A DNA stretch of 64,000 nucleotides from Coccinella septempunctata (lineage: Eukaryota > Arthropoda > Insecta > Coleoptera > Coccinellidae), in contig NC_058190.1 of the NCBI RefSeq assembly GCF_907165205.1, forward strand, positions 6,394,001 through 6,458,000. The letters run 5' to 3'. The first letter of the stretch is position 1. Each line of letters begins with the position of its first letter. Below are positions 34,512-45,999 of the stretch, in pieces. Under the pieces are notes generated by a model that did not search any database, had not been told where the DNA came from, and saw only the letters and a list, made by a program, of their open reading frames with translations. A program made the position numbers and the translations under genes.

Positions 34512-35671
34512 TATATTGCGCGAGCGGAGCTGTGGATTGAAGCTAGTATGTAATGAATAAAGAGTTGATGAAAAATTCCAAGAGTCATAAACAACATCTC
34601 TACTTATTTATGCAACAACAAGTTAGGGTTGCGTAAATAAAAATTCGCCTGTTAGAGCATTTTTCTAAAAGGAAGTTAATATAAGATATGAATATTTTAT
34701 GTTATTTTTATTCACTTTGTATATTTTTCGAATTACCTTATTCGTTAGTAAGCACCAATAGAAGTACTGCATTTCAAGAGATCATATATTAGACTTACCT
34801 AATTCCATTGGATATAACCAGGTGTTGATGTCCAATATGAGGTCCATCTTGAAAGACTCGCTCTCGCAATGCAATCGACTCACTGTAAAAAAAAAGTTCG
34901 ATTTGAAGTTGTAAGAGAAAAGTAATGTTTTAATTATAAAACCTTGAATATTCAGCAGATTGAGAAAAACAGAGGAAGGACAAAAAAGGTTGTACATTAT
35001 CATTCTTCGTCAGAATAAATATCCTAATATATGTTCCGTACCTTTTGAAAATTTATTCAAACTGAATATCATTCGGGTAGAAACTCAGTGACAGAAAACA
35101 TATAAAAAAAAGTATATAAAATACAAACAATACAGCTATAATAGCTCAAAATGAAATGAACGACATAAAGTGCGGTATTGTGAATAATAGAATTCTAAAG
35201 CCCATTTTTCATAGAAACAATTTGAATTCGAATCAATATACAAATTAAGTAGGTTCAATAATGATATTGAAGGACGTCTACAGAATCTTCTTCTCGATTT
35301 ATAGATATACTCTCTAATATCTCAATAATATTAACAACACCACTTGGCAACAAGGTTGCTCTCCAATTCACAATACCGCCACAGTAACGCAGTTTTCAAG
35401 TGATTTGTATTGGGCGATATGAAATGCCAGCACGCAGAACATATTTGACTCCCAAGCCTTCTCTCTTGAGGCCACCTGAAAAATGTTGTTCATAAAAGTC
35501 GACCCAGTGATCTGATTGAAATTGGGCTTATATTAATGAAACTAAATAATGAAAGGAACTTCAATATTAAACACAGAGTGCGATGTATGTTCTCAAGAAG
35601 TGAGAACTGTGAGAAGAAGGCACTTTCAACGGTATTTTAAACAGCATTTTCTCATTATTTTCATTGTATAT
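34512..35671. other. Spacer, nothing recognised
   Basis: Only short motif-free ORFs and AT-rich DNA. Confidence 0.4.
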
Positions 35672-35673
35672 TA

Positions 35674-36774
35674 CGAGGATGTATTGATATCTAGTTAGCC
35701 TGGACCAGTTACATGTATCAAAAAAAATATTGTGTTAATATAGCAACGAACAATAAGTCATTGGAAGTGTCAGTGTGAAGTTTGAGGTCAGAAAAGTAAA
35801 ACAGGGTTACGCAATAAATTAAAGGAAAGAAGTTTTCCACCGAAATTGTGAAAATCGAAAAATTCTAGTAACAAGCCATCATCAAGTACCTGTATTTAAA
35901 AGGGTAAAGAGGTAAGCAGATTAACGAAGATATGCTTAATACCCTTGGTGATCAATGTTCTTCGTATGCGACCGTATAAAATTGGACTGCAATGTCAAAA
36001 GGGGTAAATTTTCCATTGAAGATGATGAGCGATCTGGAAGACAAGTTTCTGTGTCAGTTCCCGAAAATGTCGATGCAGTTCATTACATGATTTTATCAGA
36101 CCGTCGAATTGGGCTAAAACGGATATCTGAAGCACTGAATATTTTATACGAACGCGTTCATCATAGTGTTCAAGTCAATTTGGACATGAGAAAAACTGCT
36201 GCAAAATGGATCCCCAAATATTTGAATGTTGAACAAACGCGTGCAAGGGTAGAAGCATCGCTTTCGATCTGTGCTCGATTTGAAAACGAAGTAGACTTTT
36301 TAAACCGAATTGTTATTATGGATGAGACAATATCCGGAGATTACTATTCGACATTACTGACCACTCTACGGAAAAAAATTAAAGAGAAAAGTCGCGGAAA
36401 GTTATCCAAAGGTGTTTTGATTTTGCAGGAAAACGCCCCTGCTTACAAATCTCATGTTGCCATGCAAAAAATTCGTCATTTAGACCCCCCCCTTATTAAC
36501 CAGATTTAGCTCCATCCGACTATCATCTCTTTTCTCAACTGAAAAAAAAGTTTGAAAAGTCGTAAATTTTCTTCCAGCGAGGAGGTTATAAAAGCTGTGG
36601 AGGTCTTGTTTGCAGAGCAAGAAGAAACATTTTTTTTTGAGGTCTAAAGACGTTGCAGGTTCGCTGTAATAAATGTATCCAATTAAGGGGAGAATATGTT
36701 GAGTAATAAAAGATTTTGACATTGAAATTTTGTTTGGTTCTATAGTAGGCTTAGAATTTTTCAATATATCCTCG
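35674..36774 (+). pseudogene. Mariner (DD34D) copy 3, internally deleted
   Basis: Termini CGAGGATGTATTGATATCTA (35674) and the inverse of CGAGGATATATTGAAAAATT (to 36774), each flanked by TA. The transposase remnant includes KRGKFSIEDDERSGRQVSVS, RIGLKRISEALNILYERVHH, DMRKTAAKWIPKYLNVE and DFLNRIVIMDET, which then joins directly to ISGDYYSTLLTTLRKKIKEK. Against copies 1 and 2, about 180 bases after the first catalytic Asp are deleted without breaking the frame. The second Asp is Glu here (LILQENAPAYKSH). Stops and shifts occur near 35905-36000 and after 36485. Inactive. Confidence 0.9.
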
Positions 36775-36799
36775 TATTCATTTGGATCTATAACTACTA

Positions 36800-37125
36800 A
36801 CATTCGCTGCTGTGTAGCATAAATTGCACTTCTGCTTTTTCCATAGATTCTCTCTACCCTTCCTGTGTTTCATTTCAGTGATTCAACTAATCAGATGAAC
36901 TCGGATGTACTGAACCATTTTCGTTGTCCAGCCATAAGTTTATGTTTTGTTTCGTTTTTCCGATTCCGAGTTACATTCCAAAGTCCCGTACTTGAAATTT
37001 AATAAAAATTTGTCGAAATTCTAGGGGTTCTAGAGCAGCTTTCTTGTTTATTGATGAAATCACTCATTAGGTATTATTACTTCTACCTTCTTTCAACAAA
37101 AAGCTTCACCTTTGAAAACACCCTG
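36800..37125. repeat. Repeat R3, copy a
   Basis: Shares CCAGCCATAAGTTTATGTTT with 60900 and CCAGCCATAGGTATG with 41480. Its right end, CTTCACCTTTGAAAACACCC followed by TGTATA, is also the terminus near 41870 (inverted) and 61040. Non-coding. Confidence 0.6.
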
Positions 37126-37688
37126 TATATTCGAAATGGGAATGGATTTATGATTGAGAAAATATAAGAAACATTTTTCTGGGTATATTGTGCAACAAAA
37201 ATTTTCCATTTTCTTTAAAACCAGATATTAAACTGGAAAAAATTTTCAGAAATTGTTTTGTAGCATTAAATTATAAAAACCAATTGAATCTGTAGAATTT
37301 TTGTTTTTCTCATAATAACTTTTTATGCCCAAGTTCGACAGTTTTTCCGATAGCACGATTGGATAACCCGTAAAAAATGATGTCATAGCGATGGTTCACT
37401 TTTTAATTTTGCTCCACGAATAACTCACAAAATCCAATTACATGCTTATGTGAAACACAGTGCATCAAGGTCACAAATAATATTGATTGATTTTTTCGAG
37501 TGTTAATATTTTACCTGGAATATACCTACCAATTGATAACTAGAAACTATGTTTCCAACATCAAATTTCATCACGAAGTTATATGAATATTTCATTTTGA
37601 GAGTTTGATCGTTTGTGGTGGAAATGATATGTAAGAATGACAACCTAACTAGACAGAATGGTATAATGATTTTCATAACTTATGTATA

Positions 37689-39762
37689 CTCCATTCACTT
37701 TTATTTTAGCGCTCGGTTGGCCATGGAAATTTGACACATTTCACTCTGTAGTACGAAAATGTGGGGTTATGCAGCTTGTCAAAATATTTTTTGGTTTTGA
37801 ATCAACGCTATGTTGCCCGTTCTACGTAAAAGTTTCTGTTATTGCCTATTTTATTACAATGTCGAATCTCTTCGGAAAATATGTGACGAACATAATTGAA
37901 GTTTATACAAACTGATTGAAGGCATACCAAATCCAGTTATATGCATGGAAAATTCAAGAGATCAGTACCTATAATATCATAATATGCACTAGCTTGAGGA
38001 GAGTTAATGTTCGTTATCTTCTTCGGCTAAAGTTTGAATACGTTACATCAGTTGTTGATTTCAAAAATATTAACCCGAAGATGAAATGCATATGATGCAG
38101 TGGTTTGGAATGGGTATCTCCCGAAGGAATTAAAAGATAATTACAAGAATGTTAAATTCTTCAACAAAAATCATCTTGTATCAATAGAAGTAAAAGGAAT
38201 TAAAGGAAGTTTCGAGACAAGGGGAACTTCACCTTTGAACAAAAATTTCACATGAATAAACAATTAACAGGACAACTGGCGCGTATTTGTTGCTGTTCAT
38301 CTTAATACATTGGTAAATAATGATAATTAGGTATTAATTGGTACCTTAAGACATTTACAATGTATAGGACAAGTCAAATGAAAAATAGAAAAATCAATTT
38401 TCGGGAATTTATTCTACGATAACATTCATCGAAAATCCTGTAGTAAACTTTTCGCATTAATTCACTCAAACATAAAATTATCAAATGCCATCACTTTTTC
38501 GGGTCTCACAATAGAAGGAAATTCTTTGTTATCCTCTTCATTCACAATCTTTCTGATTGTGGAAATATTCACCTGAAATATAAGTCGTTCAGATTCAGAT
38601 GAAACATCATATAAATCCTCTAACATTGAATATGTTCGCTACCGTCTGACGTATTGTGGATGTTAGAATATCAGGGTATAACTATTTGAATGAGCGGACC
38701 TGAATTCTAAATAGCACTTCCTTTCTCTTTTTTCAATCACTTTCGTCATTTTCGTAATAAAAATTGATATTAGTTGTGGCAACGGTGTTATGACATGACG
38801 ACATTTCATGAGTGCCAACCTTACTCCATTCTAAATCTTTTCAAGTTCAAATTGGCATTCATCAATTTCAAACTGACATTTCTCAATTTCAAATTGATAT
38901 TAAACATAATAAAGTTGCAATTGTAAAAATCGAACATCAACGTTCGAATGGAACTGAATCAGTTGATCACACAGATATATCAACACAGCTTTTTTTCTCT
39001 TTCTTTTTCGTTCAAAAATTCGTTCAAAATCAAAAGTTTTTCTGATGGAAACATCTCGAAAAGTATTACTAAGTATGTATTCGGAGTCTCTCAAATTTTT
39101 GCATACTCTGCGAAATAAAATAGTTAATAGGTATCCAAAGAACAGCAAACAGTAATAAACGTTGATTCTTAAACACAATGAGAGTCTGAAATCGTCTCTT
39201 TTTATGATAACTTATTTAAAAACACACGATCTTCTGTCTCTGTTCTATAAATGAAACGAAATGGTAGAATCCCGAATTTCCAGAAATTAGAGAATATCGT
39301 TCAAAATAATATTGGCCAGGCAACGGTTGTTAATTGTGCAAAATTCATCGCTAATATTCAAAGATTCATTTTTTCTGCATTCGATATGCAAGATATAAAT
39401 TGTTTGAGAAAATTCGTTATTCTCGAATAGTTTTAATTAATTTTGACGTTATTTACTGGGTATGTTATCATTTAATAAAATTTTTTTACTGATACATTTC
39501 ATTCCAATGAAGAATTCAAATTCAGAACTGCCAATTTGATTTTTTTAATGTCAATTTGTAATTGATAAAGGCCAATTTGAAATCGATTAATGCCAATTTG
39601 CTTCTGATCAATGCCAGGTTGAAATTGATATTGGCAATTTGATTTTGAATAATATCATTTTGATTTCGATTAGCGCCAATTTGAACTTGAAAATGTATAG
39701 TTACAAAAAGTTGAAAAAATAATTTCATGGCCAACCGACTGCTAAAATAAATTTGAATGGAG
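37689..39762 (+). mobile_element. Family B element with a nested foldback insertion (B2)
   Basis: Left end CTCCATTCACTTTTATTTTA (37689) and right end the inverse of CTCCATTCAAATTTATTTTA (to 39762). TATA lies on both sides (37685-37688 and 39763-39766). Matches B5 (61120-62335) to 38833 and again from 39698; the sequence between is a separate insertion. Non-coding. Confidence 0.85.
38834..39697. mobile_element. 864-bp foldback-type element with subterminal repeats
   Basis: Interrupts B2 at a TA, duplicated at 38832-38833 and 39698-39699. The ends share TTTTCAAGTTCAAATTGGC in inverse orientation. Just inside, both ends carry short repeats built on CAATTTGAAATTGAT with variable 3-6 base linkers (about 3-4 units on the left, 38846-38900; about 8 on the right, 39530-39690), in opposite orientation at the two ends. 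No coding capacity. Confidence 0.8.
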
Positions 39763-39766
39763 TATA

Positions 39767-41404
39767 AGTACGAAGTTATTGCTGTCAGTAGACTGTTCTA
39801 CTTATTCTATTGAATATAAATTTTATTTAAAATTCAGTAATTTCTTCCCCTATAAGAATCATCATTTAATTCTTGAACACTTATTTTGAGCTTATACAAC
39901 TCATAATTTTTTTCCGGAAAAAAACGCGTCGTTTCCGAGTTATATCGTACTTTAACCCAACACACTCGTGAAAAATGGCATAAATTCAAACTAAACAACA
40001 ACAACTGATCCAATTCCGAGACCACAGTAACTGGGCAGGAATTCGCAATTTAAAGTGCATGGCTATCGTGAGCCGCCCACGACTCGGGAATAAAAGTCAG
40101 ATACATGAAACGTGAAGCCTTGACATTGAACTTGCATTGCACGTCATTGCACAGTAACTGCCATCGATCGAAACGTGTAAAATGAAAATAATAATATTGT
40201 GGAAGTTACTTCGGAACGAATGAACTTCGGTACAAATTTATTTTCCAATTTCCCAGAAAATGGAGGAAATGACGAAAACACTTTCTTGTGGACATTTTCT
40301 CAGATTATGTGGGTTCTCTGCAGGCCTCTTGAGAAATGAAAAAGAAACAATCTAATTGGCAGATGACGCAGTAGAGAAATGTAGGGCTATTTCAAAATAT
40401 GAAATACTGAGAACAAAATTGTTTTTCCGATAAGATTCGTATTTTTCATTTTATTGGATTCTACGAAAAAAAAAACATAATGATCGGTTTATACTAATTT
40501 CATGAGCACCGAATGGGGCAGGAGAAGGAGGAATAACAGCTGATTGAGAAAGTTCGTAAATCGCCCTTTTTATCTAAACCACTGCGTCTCGCCGGCCGCT
40601 ATCAAACGAAAGTCGAATAATCAGACTGTGCCAAGGTAACACTTTCAAACCGTGGAGTCAAATAAGAAACGAAAAAAAATTTGAGAAAATGAATTCGACG
40701 TTTACCAAACGCAAATGTGAAAGAATCCACGTCAGTTCGGCAAAACTGACAATAGTGCGATTAGAAGGTGACAGGTATGGGAATTGGGAAGTACCAATTC
40801 GACTCATAGAGCAAATCATCTTGCTCATCCTATTAGTACACAAACACAAGAGACAGATCTGATTTATTGTTCGTTATTATTGCGGTACGATATCACAAAA
40901 TGAATACTGGCTATTCAAATATTGAAATTCTGAATTTATTTCATATACAGGGTGTCCCAGAACTCAACGTCAAGCTGAAACGGGGTGACAGGATTGATTG
41001 TAACCATCATAAGAAAAATCAGAAAAAAATCTATCTATTACTGAATTAGATCCTAATACGACCCTAGATCATTTGTTATCTGAATTATTCCAAAGGAATG
41101 AAGAAAAACTTATCTCCTGATATCTGTTTCGACCATATGGTTTCGTTCAGGATATTGTCCTATCCATTTTTACGTGATTTTGAAACTTAAGATTGACGAA
41201 TTTTTCTCATTATTTAGTGACCTGAACGCTTTTATGAAATGGTTCATTTCGATACCAACTGACAGAAAAATATTTACGAACGAGTTTAAGAAAAATTAAG
41301 AAATTGAACGAAATAGGGTGAAAAAATAGCACTTTATTGTTAACATAAGTATGTACTTCCAATAAATTGTCTCAATTTTCTACACTATTTTCACCCCAAA
41401 TCGC
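39767..41404. other. Possibly host DNA with a transposon end
   Basis: No gene is supported. The part at 40020-40180 and 40490-40860 is less AT-rich and repeat-free. CAGGGTGTCCCAGAACTCAA at 40949 is a transposon-like terminus without a visible partner. Confidence 0.35.
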
Positions 41405-41990
41405 AAGATACAACAATTTTTTCAAGTGATCTGATGCAACTAATCAGATAGACTCGCAAGTACTGAGCCATCCATTGTCCAGCCATAGGTATGTTAATGT
41501 TTTGTTTCGTTGTTCCGATACCAGAGACACCTTCCAAATTTTATCGAATTTCTAAGGGTTTTAGCTCAGCCATCTTGAATATACTTCGCGAAAAAAGTAT
41601 CGCATCACATTTCAGTAGCTTAGAAAGAATTACATTTTTTTGCCTAATTTTTTACGGTCTGAATGAAACGATGAAACATTGTGTTTATTCTTTTTTCTCT
41701 TGTGTACTGATAACCCCATTGTTAACTGAAAATATGAAAAAAGTATATAAATTAGGTATACCTAATTTCTCAATTTTATTGCCAAAAAATATAACCACTA
41801 AATTGACAAAACATGCATTATCGTAGGATTTCATTTTCCGTGAGCTCTACAAGAGCACATATATGGTACCTATACAGGCTGTTTTCAAAGGTGAGGCTTA
41901 TTTTATTAAAGAAGGTAGAAGTCATCAAAGTAAGTAATTTCACCGAAAATTGTCTATATAAAATACACTTCGCCAAAAAAGTATCGCATC
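41405..41990. repeat. Rearranged repeat R3 copy with an inserted sequence
   Basis: The left part (41430-41575) matches R3 in + orientation and the right part (41870-41960) matches the R3 end in inverse orientation. TACTTCGCGAAAAAAGTATC at 41579 recurs as CACTTCGCCAAAAAAGTATC at 41963, both followed by GCATCA, and bounds the interior. Confidence 0.45.
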
Positions 41991-42138
41991 ATGAATATAA
42001 AGCGCTATATCATTGTATAAAATATATTTATATTTGAAATTCTTTAAGGTGTTTGTTGATATAAAATAGGTACCTATGTATATCTTTTTAATTGTAATAT
42101 CGTAATATGTTATATATTTTATAGCCATCTATAAAAAA

Positions 42139-43024
42139 GGTGTTCGATTTATGAAAAAAAATTTTCACAGAAATACTTCGAAAATTGTGTTCATAGAAAA
42201 ATTGAAATTGGCAACCGAGAAAAAAATCACGAACATGGCAGGTTTTCAGCCATTTTGTTAGAAAAACAAACCAGACCAGAAACCGTCACTCTGATATTTA
42301 TACATCACTAACCACACTCATTAGAATATCGCTCAAAGATGACATTGAACACCCTGTATCTCGCTTATGCGCCGAAAACGGTGTATATGTCACAGGGCAA
42401 AAATGATTCTCCCGGTGTCATCTATCGATTATACAGGATGAGCCTTCGACTAATACAAATATTTCAACAGCAGATTCTTGAGATTAAAAAAAAACACATT
42501 TTTTCCTATACGATTTTTTTCCGATTCGGCCCTGATAAACAGGCATTTTAATTTTTCTTAATGAGCTGTGCCACCCCTAAAAAACAAAATTACCTTCAGA
42601 ATAACAAGCTAAATCTGTGACAACACATCTGTGGATCTTTCAAACAGAGTTGTATTCAGCCAAAGAACTCAATTTTTCAAATTTCACATATACTTTTTAA
42701 TTACTCGAAAACGGCGTATTATACGAGAAAATATGAAGAATACTTTTATTTTACAAAACGTTCAAATATTCATAAAATAGCGTCCAACTTAGTTTCAAGA
42801 ATGGAAAACTATATTCCGAATTTCATTTCATTCTATAAAATCGTTTGCGAGACATTTTTTTTATGATTTTTCAACAGCCTGTATCTGTTAAACCGAGCCG
42901 ATTCGGAAAAAATGCTAAAGGAAAAAAGTGTTTCCTTTGACCTGAAGAATCTACTGTTGAAATATTTGTACGAGTCAAAGACTCACCCTGTATATATTTG
43001 TCCTGTTAATGATGAAATACCCTG
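42139..43024. mobile_element. Family F copy 2, interrupted by family C (C3)
   Basis: Matches F1 over ACTCATTAGAATATCGCTCA and GATTCTCCCGGTGTCATC up to 42433, then resumes at 42991 with TTTGTCCTGTTAATGATGAA and ends in the family F terminus TACCCTG. The left part is truncated. Confidence 0.7.
42434..42990. mobile_element. Family C element, inverted orientation (C3)
   Basis: Ends CAGGATGAGCCTTCGACTAA (left) and TACGAGTCAAAGACTCACCC followed by TG (right), flanked by TATA. The internal order is the reverse of C1 and C6: the AGCTGTGCCACCCC block is on the left and TTTTTCAACAGCCTGTATCT on the right. Inserted in family F copy 2. Confidence 0.85.
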
Positions 43025-43104
43025 TATAGAATCTCAATTCCAAGGTTAAAATGGTAGATTTAATGCTTGGAAAAACTTCAGTGTCATGTTTCTAGGGAAG
43101 TTAT

Positions 43105-43252
43105 AGCTCATTAGGAAATTTAAAAAAAAACTATATCTTTTTATCTAGGTCAAATCGAAAAAAAAATGGTTGAGAAAAAAAGTGTTTCTTTTGACGTCAA
43201 GACTCTACTGATCAAATACAAATCTATCTATACAAGTCATAGAATCATCCTG
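43105..43252. repeat. Right-end fragment of a family C element (C4)
   Basis: Contains CTATATCTTTTTATCTAGGT, AAAAGTGTTTCTTTTGACGT and a decayed right terminus AGTCATAGAATCATCCTG. Confidence 0.65.
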
Positions 43253-43254
43253 TA

Positions 43255-44390
43255 CAGGGTGGGCAAATTTTGATTTTTTAGCACTACAGCTTTTAAACCA
43301 GAGGAGATACACAAAATCTGATACCCCATTCTCGTTCTCTTTTTCTGAGAAACTTACTATAGTAGTAGTCATTGTTGGCCACTTTCTTTTGTTTTCGAGT
43401 TATAAGCAAAAATTGGAAAAATGGCGATATCGAAATAAATTTATATCTCCGCTAATACTGACGATAGAGCTCTGAAATCGAAACATTATACAGGTACTTT
43501 TTTTAGTAGAATCTAGTGGCGTGCTTGCCTTTTTATCAGGATTTTTAATTACGAAGCTCTGACCCAAATTTATGTTTTTTTAAATGGGAACACTAGTTTT
43601 TTGTGCAATTTTTTGAAAGCTTAAATTTTACTGATTTCAAAAATATATAACATCATATGGTTTGTATCAATATAAATAATAGAAAATGGTCAAAAACCTT
43701 TTTTCTCAATATTTCTATGGTTTCAACTTTTGATGAGCATAGAAAAATATAGCATCGTATGATTACCAGTGTCTCCTTCTATAAGTCCTTGAATTATTAT
43801 GAAAATTTATTAAATATATCTTGATTCAAATTTTGTGAAAATTGGTAAAAAGCATAGAAAGAATAAAGAATGACATTGCGGGAAGGAGACTGCTTTTGAT
43901 ATAGGAAACTCTATTTTTCTGTGCTCGTCAAAAGTTGAAACCATAGAAATATTGGGAAAAAGTATTTTTGACCGTTTTCTATTATTCATATTGTTACAAA
44001 CCATATGATGTTAAATATTTTTGAAATCAGTGAAAATTGCACAGAAATCTAATGTTCCCATTTAAAAAAACATAACTTTGGGTCAGAGCTTCGTAATTGA
44101 AAATCCTGCTAAAAAGGCGAGCACGCCACTGGATTCTACTAAAAAAAGTGCCTGTATAATGTTTTAATATCAGAGTTCTATCATCAGTATTAGCGGAGAT
44201 ATAAATTTATTTCGATATCGCCATTTTTCCAATTTTTGCTTATAACTCGAAAATAAAAGAAAGTGGCCAAAAATCACTACTACTATTGTAAGTTTCTCAG
44301 AAAAAGAGAACGAGAATGGGGTATCAGATTTTGTGTATCTCCTCTGGTTTAAAAGCTGTAGTGCTAAAACATCGAAATTTGCCCACCCTG
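43255..44390. mobile_element. Family D foldback element with ~490-bp inverted arms
   Basis: Left arm 43255-43751 begins CAGGGTGGGCAAATTTTGAT; right arm 43911-44390 ends with the inverse (...AATTTGCCCACCCTG). The arms pair over almost their whole length with scattered mismatches and small indels (for example AGCGGAGATATAAATTTATT near 44199 against its inverse near 43440). The loop is about 160 bases. TA flanks both ends. The whole 1136-bp element has no ORF with motifs. A transcript would fold into a long hairpin. Confidence 0.9.
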
Positions 44391-44469
44391 TACAGGTATG
44401 TATTTTCGATCAATAAATCAATAAAAAATTTTAAACGGCGATAATTAAAGAAAAAAATCTTTTACACTA

Positions 44470-44879
44470 GAATAAGAATAGGACTTTGCAGTTCCTGAAT
44501 CACTGACAACAAATGTAAACAATGAACGTCAACAATATGTATAAACCATCCAGCGAGTCGCATCGTTATCACCTACTATCGATAGTGCGAATAAGAAAAC
44601 GAAAATTCGAAAACGAACGGTCCTATCTGAGACGACATCGAATCACACACAAAACCTATCGCAGATCGAACAAAACGGCCGGCGAAACCAATCGAGAGCT
44701 CTGGGTGACCTTCAAAATATAAACGGTATAAAATGGGTGCATCCCAAGCTATTTATAGGTCACCAGGCCAACATTGCATCATTCCGAATAACAGCGAAGA
44801 AAAAAACGGAGAACAACATGATTCACAATCTCGAGACGCGGTCAAAGGGGCCAACGAAATAAACAAAACATTTCGGTAA
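44470..44879 (+). CDS. Candidate host exon with a short N-terminal ORF (MGASQAIYRS...)
   Basis: Repeat-free, less AT-rich DNA. ATG at 44733 in a favourable context (TAAAATGG) opens a 48-codon frame MGASQAIYRSPGQHC... that ends with TAA at 44877-44879. The stop lies inside a strong splice-donor match, TTTCG|GTAAGA (44875/44876), so the frame would continue if spliced there. Gly2 followed by Ala-Ser-Gln-Ala fits the general N-myristoylation pattern, which is only suggestive. An earlier frame (44522-44722) would act as an upstream ORF. The protein is not recognised; the call rests on composition, start context and donor only. Confidence 0.3.
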
Positions 44880-45600
44880 GAATTTTACGAATTGGTAAAC
44901 AACCGAAACGTAGGAAGAAATCTACAGATAAAGGAGATTTAGGTAGGTACTCACGAATTAACAATAATTGTCGATCTCGGCATCTGCACTCTGACGCCGA
45001 TGTGAATCAACGGCAGCATTTCCTGAGTGCACCGTGGAAAATTCGGCGTGAAACTCCGCAGCCGAACCATCATCGGGGACGACTGGAAGCAGCCGTCGAG
45101 TCGCAGAAGCGGCGTCATTTAGCTGGGAAAATTCCATGACCTACACCAACTACGGAATATGTTGTGCGCGTCGTCACACGGAGAGGGAAACGGCTGGGTG
45201 TGCCACGGAGGATATTCGGGCCAATCGGAGCCGCCGACCAGTCACCCTCCGTAAAGTCAATATGGCGGACGGGGGTCGGTTGTTCGCCCACGCACGGAAA
45301 TGCGAATCCCGAATTTCGGGAACGTTTCCCGAACGTTTTGCCGTAGTTATTTCGCTTATTCTGAGGATTACGTGAGGATTGTTGTTTGTGTTTTACCACG
45401 GTAGGTGCAGATGGATGCACGTGCGATAGACGATCATGCGATATTTTTAGATGAGTTCGCCGATAAATGAGGGGGCTCCCTGCAGGGGCCCCATCTCCGC
45501 GTTCCCATTGATTATACCATATTTAGAAGAGAGGTGGCATTCGGTTGTATGGGTGGGTGGTGGTTTCAACGATACGTAGAAGTAGAAACTGAATTTTCCG
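44880..45600. promoter_or_regulatory. Second GC/CpG-rich island, candidate promoter region
   Basis: CpG-dense sequence (for example CGTCGTCACACGGAGAGGG near 45168, GGCGGACGGGGGTCGG near 45263) free of the window's repeats. It lies between candidate exons on opposite strands (44.7 kb plus, 45.0 kb minus). Many long ORFs overlap here because stops are rare in GC-rich DNA; none is recognised. Confidence 0.4.
44955..45137 (-). CDS. Candidate minus-strand first exon with two overlapping frames
   Basis: GC-rich DNA. A donor match TTC|GTGAGT sits at 44955/44954 on the minus strand. One frame (45137-44958, 59 aa) reads MEFSQLNDAASATRRLL... to a stop 3 bases before the donor. A second frame from ATG at 45118 reads MTPLLRLDGCFQSS... 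and is open through the donor (54 codons plus 2 bases). Neither protein is recognised. The second is compatible with splicing; the first could be a short protein or an upstream ORF. Confidence 0.3.
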
Positions 45601-45627
45601 ATTTTCACTGGGATTAGTTATTTGACC

Positions 45628-45658
45628 GCGTTTCGTTATAACAATAACGTCTTCAGGT
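45628..45658 (-). ncRNA. Penelope-like CUGAAGA-hairpin-GAAACG motif
   Basis: On the minus strand: CCTGAAGA, then CGTTAT/ATAACG pairing around TGTT, then AAACGCGG. The stem is a perfect 6 bp. CUGAAGA instead of CUGAUGA means the hammerhead core is changed. Confidence 0.45.
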
Positions 45659-45769
45659 GAGGTGAACTGGTTTTTGGATAGTTGGTGGTTAAGAGGGGTC
45701 TACACTCTACACCGTTTAGTAACGATAACTTCTTTGTCACATATCAATACCAATTAAAGAATGTGTATA

Positions 45770-45955
45770 CAGGGCGAGTCTTTGACTCGTATAAATATTT
45801 CAAGGGTAGATTTTTGGGGTCAAAAAAAAATACTTCTTTCTCATACAATTTTTTTCCATTCGGCGCTGGTAGAAGAATATAGGCATTTTAAGTTTTCATA
45901 ATGAGCTGTGTAACCTCTGGAAAAACAATATTACCTTCAGAATAACTAACTGCAC
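45770..45955. repeat. Family C element fragment (C5)
   Basis: Begins CAGGGCGAGTCTTTGACTCG and carries GGCATTTTAAGTTTTCATAA and TTACCTTCAGAATAACTAAC, the same order as C3. The far half is missing. Confidence 0.75.
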
Positions 45956-45999
45956 TCAAAAAGCGAAAAGGCATATCTTAGGTCAGAAACGAATGATTT

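Noticed and set aside
41813..42128. ORFs in the 41.8-42.1 kb AT-rich stretch
   Set aside because: Lys/Ile/Tyr-rich translations from simple AT-rich DNA inside a rearranged repeat.
45115..45420. 101-aa minus-strand ORF starting MHPSAPTVVKHKQQ
   Set aside because: Overlaps two other open frames of similar length in CpG-rich DNA; no recognisable domain, and it ends before the donor at 44955.
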